A program made the position numbers and the translations under genes. From Thermoflavifilum thermophilum (lineage in GTDB: Bacteria > Bacteroidota > Bacteroidia > Chitinophagales > Chitinophagaceae), in the NCBI RefSeq assembly GCF_900116565.1, contig NZ_FPCJ01000001.1:434001-498000 (forward strand): DNA of 64,000 nucleotides, in the 5' to 3' direction. Under the pieces are notes generated by a model. It was not told where the DNA came from. It saw only the letters and a program-made list of their open reading frames with translations, and did no database searches. How positions within the stretch are numbered: the first letter of the stretch is position 1; every line of letters begins with the position of its first letter. Positions 35,007-45,018 of the stretch are shown here, in pieces.

Positions 35007-38000
35007 TTAAATGGGTTCGTGTGGCATCTCTTCGGCTGCAGCTCTGGATTGCAATTCCCGCAATTTTTCTTTTCCATAAGCCAGCCGGATGATAGATACA
35101 AACAACACCGGCACGGTGAAGATCCCCAGCAGCGTAGCTGCCAGCATGCCTCCCAGAACGGTGAATCCAATGGTTTGTCGGGATACAGCACCCGCACCCG
35201 TAGCCAATGCCAGTGGAGCCACCCCAAAAATAAACGCCAGCGAAGTCATCAAAATGGGTCTCAGCCTGAGCTGGGATGCTTCCAGGGTAGCATTTACCTC
35301 CTGCATACCTCGATCCACACGTTCTTTGGCAAACTCTACAATCAGGATGGCATTCTTGGCCGCCAACCCAATCAGCGTTACCAATCCAATTTGCGCATAG
35401 ACGCTGTTCGACAGGCTGGGCGTGAAAGTCAGGGTTAAAATAGCTCCAAAGGCTGCCAGCGGCACCGCCAGCAATACGGCAAAAGGTACCGACCAGCTTT
35501 CATACAACGCTGCCAGCAACAGAAACACGAAAATCACGGAAAGCATGAAAATATAGACGGTCTTAGAACCAGCCTGGATTTCTTCGCGGCTTAAACCGGA
35601 AAACTCGTATCCGTAACCATTGGGCAATACCTGAGCCGCCACCTCCTGCAGGGCTTTGATGGCGTCGCCGCTGCTGTAACCAGGAGCTGCATTGCCATTC
35701 ACTTCTGCCGAGCGAAACAGGTTGTAATGCGAAATCAGCGGAGCCGTCTCAATGGTCCGATAAGTAACCAGATTGCTCAAGGGAATCATCTGCCCCTGGT
35801 TGTTCCGCACATAGTAATCCGATAAATCATGAATGGTACTGCGGTATTGCGTATCGGCCTGGGCTACCACTCGAAAGTTGCGGCCATAAATGGTGAAATC
35901 GTTTACGTACGAACTTCCTAAATAGGTTTGTAAAGTGCTGTACACATCGGCAATGTTTACGCCCATTTTTTCACACTGGTCCCGATCTACATCCACCCGA
36001 TAGGAAGGAGTATGAGCTGTGAAAAAGGTAAAAGCATTGCTGATTTCCGGGCGCTGGTTGGCTGCGGCCACAAATCGCCTGATCACCGATTCAAAAGTCT
36101 GCAGATCGTCCGTACCGGCTCTATCCTCTATTTCAAAGGTAAATCCGCCTGTTGCGCCCAGCCCCGGAATAGCGGGCGGGGGAATCACCACAATATTGGC
36201 GTCTTTGATAGCGGCAAATCGCCTTTGCAGCTGACCAATGATGGCAAACAGCTGTTCAGATTTGGACTTTCTCTCATCCCAGGGTTTCAGCTGGCAAAAG
36301 ATTGTACCGCTGTTTGATTTGGTGGAAAAAGTAACCACATTCAGGCTAGCCAGCCCAGCAAAATGGCCCACACCCGGCGTCTGCTGCAGGATGTGCATAA
36401 TAGAATCGAGTACCTGCACAGTCCGGGTGGTAGAAGCTGCCTCAGGTAGTTCAAAGGTGATGTAAAGCCGACCTTCATCTTCTGTGGGAATAAAACCGGT
36501 AGGCTTGTGTTTGAAAAGTAAAATAGCCGCCACAATTATGCATACGAGCAAAATGATGATGTATTTGGATGCCGCTATGGCTTTGCGAACGGCCACCGTA
36601 TAGTTTAAAGTGGTTTTTCTGAACCATCTGTTAAACAGATAAAAGAACCGGTTCAATCCGCGGGAATGTTCATCAAATTCCATCGGCTTAAGCAACAAGG
36701 TACACAAGGCAGGCGTCAACGAAAGCGCCAGGAAGGCCGATATCAATACTGAAATGGCTATGGTAATGGCAAACTGCTGATAAAGTTTTCCCACAATACC
36801 CGGAATAAACCCTACTGGAATAAACACCGAAGCCAGAATCAGTGCAATAGCAATGACCGGCCCGGAAATGTCTTTCATGGCCAATATAGTCGCCTCTTTA
36901 GCCGGAATATTTCGACTGCTCATGTAATGCTCCACCGCTTCTGTAACCACAATAGCGTCGTCTACTACAATCCCGATGGCCAGCACAAAGCCAAAGAGCG
37001 TAAGCTTATTGATGGTAAAACCAAGCAGGGTGAAAAAGGTAAAAGTGCCAATGATAGAAACTGGGATGACCAGCACCGGGATCAAGGTAGCCCGCCAGTT
37101 CTGCAAAAACAGGAACACTACCAGAATCACCAGTATCAACGCCTCCAGCAGGGTAATCACTACCTCGTGAATCGAAACCTGAATGACCGATACTGCTTCA
37201 AAAGGAATCATGTAATCTACGTCGCTGGGAAATGTCTTTTTCAGTTGCTTCATGGCTTCCACCACGCCCTGATAGGTTTCCAGGGCATTGCTGTTGGGGG
37301 TTTGAAAGATGAGCAGGAAGGTAGCGCGTTTGCCATCCACGTAGGAATAGTCATCGTAGCTAAATTTACCCAGTTCCACCCGGGCCACGTCTTTCAGATG
37401 CACCAAAGCACCTGTCTGCGGGTCAGAACGAATTACCACATTGGCAAAATCTTCCGGCTTGCTGAGTCGGCTGTTGGTAAACACAGTATACTGGAAAGCC
37501 TGAGCCGTATCCTGTGGGGGCATCCCAATAGATCCAGCGGCCACCTGCAGATTCTGGGATTGCAGAGCAGCAACCACATCACCGGGCGTAAGTCCCAGAG
37601 CTGCCAGCTTATCGGGTTTTAACCAAACCCGCATGCTGAAATCCGCCCCGCGGGTAAATACATCGCCCACTCCATTTACCCGAAGCAAGGCGTCTTTTAC
37701 ATAAATATTCGCATAGTTGCTTAAAAATTCGGCGCTATGGGTGCCATGCGGTGAATACAGTGCCACCAGCATCAGAATGCTGGGATTTCTTTTCCGCACA
37801 GTCACGCCCAAACGTTGCACTTCCGAGGGTAGCTGCGGCGCTGCCACACTCACCCTGTTTTGCACGTCAAGTGCTGCAATATCCACGTTGGTCCCCAGGT
37901 TAAAGGTTACATTGATACTGCTGGTACCGCTGCTGGTGCTGGTACTTTGCATATACTCCATTCCAGGCGTACCGTTTACCTGGGTTTCAATAGGTGTGGT

Positions 38001-38186
38001 AACCGTTTGTTCTACTGTCTGGGCATCGGCACCCGTGTAGTTGGCCGACACCGTGACTACCGGTGGTGTAATGTCGGGATACTGGGAAATGGGAAGATTC
38101 AAGATGGATAAAACCCCCAGGAGGGTAATGATAATAGCTATCACGATAGCCGTGATGGGTCTCCTGATAAATACATTTGCAATCAT
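35007..38186 (-). CDS. RND multidrug efflux permease (HAE1/AcrB type)
   Basis: The 1059-residue inner-membrane pump has 12 predicted membrane helices and two large periplasmic loops. Visible signatures are FIRRPITAIVIAIIITLLGVLSILNLPISQYPDITPP at the N-terminus, GIVVDDAIVVTEAVEHY in helix 4 with the proton-relay aspartates, and GLAAKNAILIVEFAKE in helix 10. Trimeric pumps of this family expel hydrophobic drugs, dyes and detergents with proton uptake. It is the third gene of a tolC-adaptor-pump operon, 41 bases after the adaptor. Confidence 0.96.
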   Translation of the reverse strand: MIANVFIRRPITAIVIAIIITLLGVLSILNLPISQYPDITPPVVTVSANYTGADAQTVEQTVTTPIETQVNGTPGMEYMQSTSTSSGTSSINVTFNLGTNVDIAALDVQNRVSVAAPQLPSEVQRLGVTVRKRNPSILMLVALYSPHGTHSAEFLSNYANIYVKDALLRVNGVGDVFTRGADFSMRVWLKPDKLAALGLTPGDVVAALQSQNLQVAAGSIGMPPQDTAQAFQYTVFTNSRLSKPEDFANVVIRSDPQTGALVHLKDVARVELGKFSYDDYSYVDGKRATFLLIFQTPNSNALETYQGVVEAMKQLKKTFPSDVDYMIPFEAVSVIQVSIHEVVITLLEALILVILVVFLFLQNWRATLIPVLVIPVSIIGTFTFFTLLGFTINKLTLFGFVLAIGIVVDDAIVVTEAVEHYMSSRNIPAKEATILAMKDISGPVIAIALILASVFIPVGFIPGIVGKLYQQFAITIAISVLISAFLALSLTPALCTLLLKPMEFDEHSRGLNRFFYLFNRWFRKTTLNYTVAVRKAIAASKYIIILLVCIIVAAILLFKHKPTGFIPTEDEGRLYITFELPEAASTTRTVQVLDSIMHILQQTPGVGHFAGLASLNVVTFSTKSNSGTIFCQLKPWDERKSKSEQLFAIIGQLQRRFAAIKDANIVVIPPPAIPGLGATGGFTFEIEDRAGTDDLQTFESVIRRFVAAANQRPEISNAFTFFTAHTPSYRVDVDRDQCEKMGVNIADVYSTLQTYLGSSYVNDFTIYGRNFRVVAQADTQYRSTIHDLSDYYVRNNQGQMIPLSNLVTYRTIETAPLISHYNLFRSAEVNGNAAPGYSSGDAIKALQEVAAQVLPNGYGYEFSGLSREEIQAGSKTVYIFMLSVIFVFLLLAALYESWSVPFAVLLAVPLAAFGAILTLTFTPSLSNSVYAQIGLVTLIGLAAKNAILIVEFAKERVDRGMQEVNATLEASQLRLRPILMTSLAFIFGVAPLALATGAGAVSRQTIGFTVLGGMLAATLLGIFTVPVLFVSIIRLAYGKEKLRELQSRAAAEEMPHEPI

Positions 38187-38227
38187 AGTCGCCTGAATTC
38201 AATGCTGTGAAACTCCTTGCCTGAATA

Positions 38228-39400
38228 TTAATGAGATGAAGCCGGTGCGGTGCTGGAGCGCTCAGCGGCCGCACTGGTTGACACAATCACATGAGCTCCC
38301 TGCCGCAGCCGCTGGATGCCCTGGGTAACCACTTTTTCACCTGGCTTTAATCCATCCTGCACCACATACTGGCCGCCAATCGGATAACCCAGTGCAATTT
38401 TCCGCTGCACGACGCTGTCACCCTGCACCACGTATACAAAATATTCACCCAGTTGCTCCGTGACAGCTACCTGCGGGATCAGGATGGTACTGGCCGGCAA
38501 ATAATTAGCCACCCGCACATTGCAATTCATGCCATCGCGCAGCAAATTATGCCTGTTAGGTACCAGCAGGCGCACGGTAATGGTGCCGGTTTGCGGATCT
38601 ACAGCCCGGTCGATGACTGAAATGGTGGCTGGTTCGGGATACAAGGTACCATCAGCAAGCTGAATCATAAACGTGGAATCAGCCCGATGCGCCGCTGCGT
38701 GAGCCAGCAGGTCAGAAAAATGGGGAATTTCTTTCTGATCAACCTGGAAATCCACTGCCATTGGGTCGTACGATGAAATGGTATTCAGCAAGGTTTGCCC
38801 GGGTGTAACCAGCGAGCCCAGCTTCACCTGCGAAATACCAATGATACCGCTGAAAGGAGCTACAATGCGGGAATATTTCAGATTCGTGGCCACCTGATTC
38901 ACATTGGCCTTGGCGGCAGCCACCTGGGCTTCGGCACTTCTCAGATCAGATAGCGCATGATCGAGTGTCTGTTTGGCTATCGCATTTTTCTGGGCCAGCT
39001 CCTGATAGCGTTCTGCATCCTGCTTAGCTCTTTCCAGGTTAGCCTGGGCAACCTGCAAATTAGCAAGTGCCTGCTGGTAAGCGGCTTCGTATTGCTGACG
39101 GTCAATTTCATATAATTTCTGTCCTTTCTCCACAAATTGACCATCTTTGAAAAATATTCCCGTGATATAGCCACTCACATCGCCGTGCAGCTGTACCACA
39201 TTCAGTGCTCTGATGGTTCCAGGATAAAACTGGTAATAGGTAGCAGGCTGGGTATGTACTTCTATAGCACTTACCGGTATTGCCTGCGGCATTTGTGGAG
39301 CCTGGGAGGCGCGATGGCAGCCTGCGAAGAGCAAAGCCATACCAGAACCCACTGCCAGGGTGGAGATCATTTTCATAGCAACATATCGCATTTGATTCAT
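38228..39400 (-). CDS. RND efflux periplasmic adaptor (membrane fusion protein)
   Basis: The 390-residue adaptor is a lipoprotein: the hydrophobic signal ends in LLFAGC with the lipidated cysteine near residue 28. It shows the biotinyl-lipoyl-like half motifs (VVQLHGDVSGYITGIFFKDGQFVEKGQKLYEID and YSRIVAPFSGIIGISQVKLGSLVTPGQTLLNT) around a coiled-coil hairpin rich in Ala, Gln and Lys (residues about 105-175). The beta-barrel and proximal domains follow (PQTGTITVRLLVPN, LIPQVAVTE). It connects the inner-membrane pump with the TolC-like channel. Seventeen bases separate it from the preceding TolC-family gene. Confidence 0.95.
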   Translation of the reverse strand: MNQMRYVAMKMISTLAVGSGMALLFAGCHRASQAPQMPQAIPVSAIEVHTQPATYYQFYPGTIRALNVVQLHGDVSGYITGIFFKDGQFVEKGQKLYEIDRQQYEAAYQQALANLQVAQANLERAKQDAERYQELAQKNAIAKQTLDHALSDLRSAEAQVAAAKANVNQVATNLKYSRIVAPFSGIIGISQVKLGSLVTPGQTLLNTISSYDPMAVDFQVDQKEIPHFSDLLAHAAAHRADSTFMIQLADGTLYPEPATISVIDRAVDPQTGTITVRLLVPNRHNLLRDGMNCNVRVANYLPASTILIPQVAVTEQLGEYFVYVVQGDSVVQRKIALGYPIGGQYVVQDGLKPGEKVVTQGIQRLRQGAHVIVSTSAAAERSSTAPASSH

Positions 39401-39417
39401 GGTCTATTTCGTTCTTT

Positions 39418-40794
39418 TTATGGTTTGACAGATGTTTGCGCAGATGAGGGATAGCCGGCAACATGAATCAGACCCATGGCTTTTTCCACGTCCAGCTTGC
39501 TGGACAGCACCTGCAGCAATGCATTTAAATAATTGAATTCAGCCGTGCGCAGATCGGTTTCCGCCGTAATGACATCCAGATAGGTTTTTACACCGGCCTG
39601 ATATTGCAATGACAGGGTTTCATATACATCGCGAGCCATCTCCAGATTTTCTTTCAGGGTTTGCCAGTTATACAGATTGCTTTTGTAATTGGCCAATGCC
39701 TGTTCATATTCTGTACGAATCTGATGCTGCAAGGCCTGGATGGCCAGATCCGTCTGCTGAATTTCCAGCTTGGATATAGCAATGTTCTGGATGCGTTTGG
39801 TGCCCTGAAAAATGGGCAACGACAGCTGAATGCCGATGAGTGAATTGGGGAAACTACGGCTGTATACCTTCGAAAATTCGTCGTTCAGATAAGCCAGATT
39901 GTAATTGTAAAAAGCAGATACCGAAGGCAGGAAACTCCATTTGTTATACTGCCACTCATCTACCAACAGGCGGCGGTTGGTTTGCAGCAACTGATATTCG
40001 ATGCGGTTGCTGTATTGCAGGACTTGTGTGGTATCAAACCATACGTTCTGATCCATCTGGCTGGTATCATAAGCCAGCTGAAAACTGCTATCAGCTGGGA
40101 ATCCCATCAGTTGCTTCAGATACACATAAGCTACCTTTACCTGCTGAGCAATCGCCTGTCGATTGGCAATGGCATTATTCAGGGCAATTTTTGCTCTTTC
40201 ATAATCAGTTTTATCTACCAGGCCCGACTGATATTGTGCATACGCATCTTCCATGCTTTTGCGCAGGCGCACGATATCTTCTTCGGCAATATCAAGCTGG
40301 CGCTGGGTAATGAGCACATTGTAATAGGCCTTGCTAACATTGACAATGGTATTGATCTCATCCTCGACAATGGATTGCGCCGTCTGCTGCTTTACATCAC
40401 CTGCTGAACGGACAGCCAGCAATACATCCCGGTTGAATAAAGTTTGATTCACGGAAAACGTGAGCGTGGAAGAATTGGTAACACCCACTTTCACTTCCCG
40501 TTTGGGCCCATTGGGATTGGTAAAATCCGGGAAAACAGACGTAGGCAGCTCCAGATAATGCTGGAGGTCAAAACTTAACCCGATCTGCGGATACCAGTCG
40601 GCTAGCTTGCTGCGGATGGTATGCAGCGTAATGTCGCGATTCAGGTATGATTGTTGAAGATCAGGGCTGTGGGATAATGCATAAGCCACACAATCCTCCA
40701 GGGTTTGAATAGAACTAAGCGACTGGGTGTAAGCCTTTGGAGTGAATATGCCGGAAACAAATGCAAAACTCAAAAACAGCGTAATTCCTTTCAT
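39418..40794 (-). CDS. TolC family outer-membrane efflux protein
   Basis: From the ATG at 40794 the protein has 458 residues with signal peptide ITLFLSFAFVSGIFTPKAYTQ. The body shows two repeats of the TolC fold with long coiled-coil helices, for example TIVNVSKAYYNVLITQRQLDIAEEDIVRLRKSMEDAYAQYQSGLVDKTDYERAKIALNNA and YETLSLQYQAGVKTYLDVITAETDL. It forms the exit duct for the pump encoded downstream. An ATG at 40815 would add seven residues. A long 5' leader (about 165 bases) lies between the predicted promoter and the start. Confidence 0.94.
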   Translation of the reverse strand: MKGITLFLSFAFVSGIFTPKAYTQSLSSIQTLEDCVAYALSHSPDLQQSYLNRDITLHTIRSKLADWYPQIGLSFDLQHYLELPTSVFPDFTNPNGPKREVKVGVTNSSTLTFSVNQTLFNRDVLLAVRSAGDVKQQTAQSIVEDEINTIVNVSKAYYNVLITQRQLDIAEEDIVRLRKSMEDAYAQYQSGLVDKTDYERAKIALNNAIANRQAIAQQVKVAYVYLKQLMGFPADSSFQLAYDTSQMDQNVWFDTTQVLQYSNRIEYQLLQTNRRLLVDEWQYNKWSFLPSVSAFYNYNLAYLNDEFSKVYSRSFPNSLIGIQLSLPIFQGTKRIQNIAISKLEIQQTDLAIQALQHQIRTEYEQALANYKSNLYNWQTLKENLEMARDVYETLSLQYQAGVKTYLDVITAETDLRTAEFNYLNALLQVLSSKLDVEKAMGLIHVAGYPSSAQTSVKP

Positions 40795-40967
40795 GCGTAT
40801 GCTTTTTAACAACATCGGAGTGCCTGGTTGCGGAAAAACTTGTCATGTTCATTTGGTAATGCCTGGAACAGCATATATCTGAACTGTTCACAGGCTGCTG
40901 ATCCGGCTCATTGCACGGCACAAAGGGAATTGCCCATGAACCGAAAGGAGCAGTCAAAAACGATCTG

Positions 40968-40999
40968 CAAATTTAGGCTGTTGAAAATGGATGATCAAA
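40968..40999 (-). promoter_or_regulatory. Promoter of the tolC-adaptor-RND operon
   Basis: On the minus strand TTTG (40999-40996), a 20-base spacer and TAAATTTG (40975-40968) match both Bacteroidota promoter boxes exactly. The -33 box overlaps an inverted repeat. Confidence 0.65.
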
Positions 41000-41011
41000 A
41001 ATTCTTGATCA
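40992..41011. promoter_or_regulatory. Candidate operator overlapping the efflux promoter
   Basis: TGATCAA (40992-40998), six bases and TTGATCA (41005-41011) form an exact seven-base inverted repeat. Its left arm contains the -33 box of the efflux promoter, where a bound dimeric repressor would block transcription. No regulator gene adjoins. Confidence 0.5.
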
Positions 41012-41066
41012 GTGGCTGTTATGCATACAAAATTTTTGATTGCATAAAATAAGAAATAACAATAAA

Positions 41067-41990
41067 ATGACGTTTATATCCAGAAACCTCTTGCTTATGT
41101 TTTCCGGCAAGTTTTGGCAGCTATCCTTTTTTGGCATATGCTGGTGCATCATCCAACACATTCCTGCATTTGCACAGGATAGAAGTATAGGGATATTGGC
41201 GGGAGCCAGCAATTATACCGGAGATCTGCAATACCGGCGATACACATTCCGGGAGTCTCATCCAGCCATCGGTATTTTTTACGATCAGGAACTTGGCTCC
41301 CATCTTGCCATGCGGGGTATGTTTTCCTATGCTACGATTTCTGGCGACGATCGGTATGGAAAAGATAGCACGACTATCCTCCGAAACCTCAGCTTTCAAT
41401 CGCATATCCTGGAACTGCAGGCCAACATTCGTTATCAATTATGGGATCTGCATGAAAAAGCCTTTACGCCTTATGTATTTGTAGGTCTTGCACTGTTTCA
41501 TTTTAATCCCACGGCACTCGATACCAATGGTCAGCGCGTGGCATTGCGTCCTTTGAGTACCGAAGGAGAAGGGCTTGCTGCCTACCCTGATCGCAAGCCT
41601 TATTCACTTATCCAACCGGCCATTCCGTTTGGTGGAGGGCTGCTTTGGGCAATTTCGCCACGGGTAAGGCTGGGCTTGGAAGTGGGCCTTCGGAAAACGT
41701 TTACCGATTACCTGGATGATGTCAGCAAAACCTATGTGGATGAAACCACTCTGCAAAATGCGAAGGGTCCGTTGGCCGTCAGGATGGCTTTCCGCACCAA
41801 CCGGCTTCCCGGCCATCAATCCGATCCCTATCCCCCGGATGGCACCATTCGCGGCAGCAGCAGATATAAGGACTGGTATTACTATTCTGCTATCACCCTC
41901 AGCATCACACTGCCCCGAAAATTCAAAAACATGCGAAACATGCGGGAAGAAATCGGCGGAAGCGGAATTCCATGTCCTCCTATGAAATAA
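41067..41990 (+). CDS. DUF6089 family outer-membrane beta-barrel protein
   Basis: Starting at the ATG at 41067 it has 307 residues, with a signal segment (LSFFGICWCIIQHIPAFAQ). The mature part begins DRSIGILAGASNYTGDLQ and has alternating hydrophobic strands typical of an eight-stranded barrel (HLAMRGMFSYATISGDD, FTPYVFVGLALFHFNP, RVRLGLEVGLRKTFTDYLDDVS). This resembles the Bacteroidota DUF6089 family of unknown function. An in-frame ATG at 41040 precedes it. It is divergent from the efflux operon and two bases from the convergent pyrB. Confidence 0.78.
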   Translation: MTFISRNLLLMFSGKFWQLSFFGICWCIIQHIPAFAQDRSIGILAGASNYTGDLQYRRYTFRESHPAIGIFYDQELGSHLAMRGMFSYATISGDDRYGKDSTTILRNLSFQSHILELQANIRYQLWDLHEKAFTPYVFVGLALFHFNPTALDTNGQRVALRPLSTEGEGLAAYPDRKPYSLIQPAIPFGGGLLWAISPRVRLGLEVGLRKTFTDYLDDVSKTYVDETTLQNAKGPLAVRMAFRTNRLPGHQSDPYPPDGTIRGSSRYKDWYYYSAITLSITLPRKFKNMRNMREEIGGSGIPCPPMK

Positions 41991-41991
41991 A

Positions 41992-42927
41992 CTAACTGAA
42001 ACTTTCCTTTTTGCCGGCCAATAAATACAAGACGGCCATCCGGATAGCCACGCCGTTTTCAACCTGCTGCAGGATGATGGATTGAGGTGAGTCTGCCACT
42101 TCCGAATCCAGTTCTACTCCCCGGTTGATAGGCCCGGGATGCATGATTACGATGGGTTTCTGAAGCGCATCGATCCAGCTGCGTTTAATGCCATAATACA
42201 AATTGTATTCGCGCAGCGAGGAAAAAAGCGGGCGATTTTGCCGTTCCAGCTGTATCCGCAGCACATTGGCTACATCACACCAGGCCAATGCATCTTTAAC
42301 ATGATAACAAACCCTTACGTCCAGAGCTTCCTCTATGTATTTCGGAATCAGCGTGGGCGGGCCGGCCACCATTACTTCTGCACCTAATTTTTTCAGGCAG
42401 TAGATGTTGGACAAGGCTACCCGCGAGTGCATGATATCACCGATGATAGCCACCCGCACGCCTTTCACCTGCCCCAACCTTTCGCGGATGGAATAGGCAT
42501 CGAGCAAGGCCTGCGTGGGATGTTCATTGATGCCATCGCCGGCATTGATCACGCTGGCCGGGATATGTCGTGCCAGAAAGTGGGGCGCACCACTGGCCGA
42601 ATGCCGCATCACGACCATATCAACCTTCATGGCCAGAATATTGTGCACGGTATCAATCAGCGTTTCCCCCTTTTTTACCGAAGATACACCTGCCGAAAAA
42701 TTCACCACATCGGCAGAAAGCCTTTTTTCGGCCAGCTCAAAGGAAATCCGTGTGCGGGTTGAATTCTCAAAAAATAAATTCACCACCGTAGTATCGCGCA
42801 GGGTGGGCACTTTTTTGATAGGCCGGTTCAATACTTCTTTAAACTGATCGGCAGTTTGAAAAATAATTTCAATATCTTCAGCAGTAAGATCGCGAATGCC
42901 CAGCAGGTGTTTGACCGAGAGAGACAT
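41992..42927 (-). CDS. pyrB: Aspartate carbamoyltransferase, catalytic chain
   Basis: PyrB forms carbamoyl-aspartate in pyrimidine synthesis. From the ATG at 42927 it has 311 residues with the carbamoyl-phosphate loop FENSTRTRISFE, VVMRHSASGAPHFLA, the HPTQALLDAYSI motif and MHPGPINRGVE. No regulatory PyrI chain is adjacent. The start at 42927 is chosen because a perfect -7 element lies eight bases upstream, excluding the longer frame from 42960. Confidence 0.96.
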   Translation of the reverse strand: MSLSVKHLLGIRDLTAEDIEIIFQTADQFKEVLNRPIKKVPTLRDTTVVNLFFENSTRTRISFELAEKRLSADVVNFSAGVSSVKKGETLIDTVHNILAMKVDMVVMRHSASGAPHFLARHIPASVINAGDGINEHPTQALLDAYSIRERLGQVKGVRVAIIGDIMHSRVALSNIYCLKKLGAEVMVAGPPTLIPKYIEEALDVRVCYHVKDALAWCDVANVLRIQLERQNRPLFSSLREYNLYYGIKRSWIDALQKPIVIMHPGPINRGVELDSEVADSPQSIILQQVENGVAIRMAVLYLLAGKKESFS

Positions 42928-42934
42928 CGGGTAG

Positions 42935-42942
42935 CAAAGGTA
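42935..42942 (-). promoter_or_regulatory. -7 element of pyrB
   Basis: TACCTTTG on the minus strand is a perfect TAnnTTTG match. Only seven bases separate it from the pyrB ATG, so a leaderless or almost leaderless message is expected. Confidence 0.5.
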
Positions 42943-43056
42943 ATGATCTGCATCACTCAAAGCAAATCAGAATCCATTTTCCGGGGATTTGCACCTGTTT
43001 TGCAGTGGTTTTTCCGTTGGTTTTGATAGATTTTTGCATCAGAGATAGAACCTGTT

Positions 43057-43641
43057 ATGCATGATTCTCTTGATATCATGATCCACCCAACCGCTGTTGT
43101 GGATGAGGGCTGCGTCATTGGTGAAGGCACCAGAATCTGGCATTTTTCGCATCTTATGGCGGGTGCCCGCATCGGCAGTTCATGCCATATTGGCCAGAAC
43201 GTTTTTATTGCTTCGGGTGTGATTGTGGGTAATGGGGTAAAAATCCAGAACAATGTATCGCTTTACACCGGTGTGATCATTGAAGATGATGTGTTTCTCG
43301 GGCCTTCGTGTGTATTCACCAATGTACGCAATCCTCGCAGCGAAATCAGCCGCAGGGATCAATATCAGACCACCATCGTACGAAAAGGGGCTACCATCGG
43401 GGCGAATGCAACTATTATTTGCGGCCTTGAAATTGGGAGCTATGCATTTATTAGTGCCGGAGCTGTCGTAACGCACAACGTGCCGGCCTATGCACTGATG
43501 GTGGGCTGTCCGGCGCGGCAGGCAGGCTGGGTAAGCTCCTATGGTCATCGCCTTCAGTTTGATGCAAAAGGATGGGCCGTTTGCCCGGAAAGCGGAATCC
43601 GCTACAGGCTGCAGGAAGGCCGGGTAGAAAAAATCAGCTGA
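43057..43641 (+). CDS. Hexapeptide-repeat acyltransferase (WbpD/WlbB-like)
   Basis: The 194-residue protein is a left-handed beta-helix: repeats such as [64 protein letters not shown] run through most of its length, and [39 protein letters not shown] closes the domain. This order is characteristic of UDP-2-acetamido-3-amino sugar N-acetyltransferases of LPS synthesis. No other nucleotide-sugar genes adjoin, so the sugar is inferred. An ATG at 43078 (MIHPTAVV) is an alternative start that fits homologs slightly better. Confidence 0.85.
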   Translation: MHDSLDIMIHPTAVVDEGCVIGEGTRIWHFSHLMAGARIGSSCHIGQNVFIASGVIVGNGVKIQNNVSLYTGVIIEDDVFLGPSCVFTNVRNPRSEISRRDQYQTTIVRKGATIGANATIICGLEIGSYAFISAGAVVTHNVPAYALMVGCPARQAGWVSSYGHRLQFDAKGWAVCPESGIRYRLQEGRVEKIS

Positions 43642-43665
43642 AGGACGCCGTTTTCGGAAAATAAC

Positions 43666-45018
43666 CTACGAATCAGTCTTTTCGGTTTTGGCCGATGAAA
43701 CATATTGCAGCTGCTCATCGCGAGGTGTCATATGAGGCATGATGAGATGAATGAAGAACAAGGCCACCAGATATAAACTGCCGGCAACTAGGAAGGCCAC
43801 AAAATACCCGCTTTTTTCACTCTGATCCAGCACATGTCCCAATCCGAAATTGGCCGCCACACTGGCCAGCGCACCTATCATGCCACCAATACCCACCACA
43901 GAAGCCGTTGCTTTCTTGGGAAATACATCCGATGCCAGTGTAAACGCATTGGCCGACCATGCCTGATGCCCACCAGCGGCGAGTCCAATCAGGAATACAG
44001 CTATCCATTCGTTGTGCGTTTGGGTGGCAAACACCACCGGCAGGATAATAATCCCGCAGATAAGCATGGCAGTTTTGCGTGCACGATTGATGGGCCAGTG
44101 CTTTTTCTTGATAAAAAAGGAAGAAAGCCATCCTCCGAAAATGCTTCCCAAATCGGCCATCAGGTAAATGATGATCAGTGGCAAAGCCAATCCTTTGAGT
44201 TCCAATCCAAACTGGTGATTCAAGAAAAAACCTCCCCAGAACAGATAAAACCACCAAACGGCATCAGGCAGCTTGGCTACGGCAAATGCCCAGGTTTCCC
44301 TGAGCGGCAATACCCGCCACCAGGAAATACGCTCGTCACTTTCCGCCTCCGAATCGCTTAAAATGTAGGACAACTCCTGTTTGGATACCTTGCGGTGCTT
44401 TTCAGGTTTGCGATAGGTGGTAAGCCAAATGATAACCCAAATCATACTGAAAACGAAAGTCACACAAAAGGCATATTGCCAGTGCCTGCCCGTGTTGCTT
44501 ACGATCAGGGGAATGACCAATGGAGCCAGTACCGCCCCCACATTGCTGCCTGCATTGAAAATGCCTGTGGCCAATGCCCGCTCCTTTTTTGGAAACCATT
44601 CAGCTACAGTTTTGATACAGGCCGGAAAATTACCCGACTCGCCAATACCCAGTCCAAAACGCGCCACAGCAAAGCCAATCCAGCCCATGGTGCGGTTGAC
44701 AAAGGCATGCATCAGGCTAAAAAAGCTCCAGATGCCAATAGATATAGCATATCCAGCCCTTGTGCCTACCCGATCAATAATGCCTCCCATGATCAGCATA
44801 CCTACAGCATAGGCAATCATGAAAGAGATATTGATGTAACTGTACTGCGTATTGCTCCAGTGAAAAATATAATCGCGCAAAGTAGGCCCCAATACACCGA
44901 TGATGCTGCGGTCCATGTAGTTGATGGTAGTGGCAATAAAGAGCAGGGCCAGGATACGCCAGCGAAAAGGACGTACTTTCTCCGCAAGCGTATCGGCCAC
45001 CCGTGGTTCCAGACTCAT
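43666..45018 (-). CDS. MFS transporter, hexuronate (ExuT)-like
   Basis: The 450-residue major facilitator protein has 12 predicted membrane helices and ACS-family signatures (IATTINYMDRSIIGVLGP in helix 1, RFGLGIGESGNFPACIKTVAEWFPKKERALATGIFNAGSNVGA). This family contains the galacturonate/glucuronate permeases ExuT and GudP. Its place as the last gene of the uronate operon, overlapping the aldolase gene by four bases, supports uptake of galacturonate or a related acid by proton symport. The symbol is withheld because ACS members vary in substrate. Confidence 0.85.
   Translation of the reverse strand: MSLEPRVADTLAEKVRPFRWRILALLFIATTINYMDRSIIGVLGPTLRDYIFHWSNTQYSYINISFMIAYAVGMLIMGGIIDRVGTRAGYAISIGIWSFFSLMHAFVNRTMGWIGFAVARFGLGIGESGNFPACIKTVAEWFPKKERALATGIFNAGSNVGAVLAPLVIPLIVSNTGRHWQYAFCVTFVFSMIWVIIWLTTYRKPEKHRKVSKQELSYILSDSEAESDERISWWRVLPLRETWAFAVAKLPDAVWWFYLFWGGFFLNHQFGLELKGLALPLIIIYLMADLGSIFGGWLSSFFIKKKHWPINRARKTAMLICGIIILPVVFATQTHNEWIAVFLIGLAAGGHQAWSANAFTLASDVFPKKATASVVGIGGMIGALASVAANFGLGHVLDQSEKSGYFVAFLVAGSLYLVALFFIHLIMPHMTPRDEQLQYVSSAKTEKTDS

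Noticed and set aside
36927-37622. 231-residue plus-strand frame inside the RND pump gene
   Set aside because: It is an antisense shadow of a clearly assigned pump gene and lacks any domain.
40828-41052. 74-residue plus-strand frame between the efflux operon and the DUF6089 gene
   Set aside because: It runs across the efflux promoter and leader on the opposite strand, and has no recognisable domain or signal.
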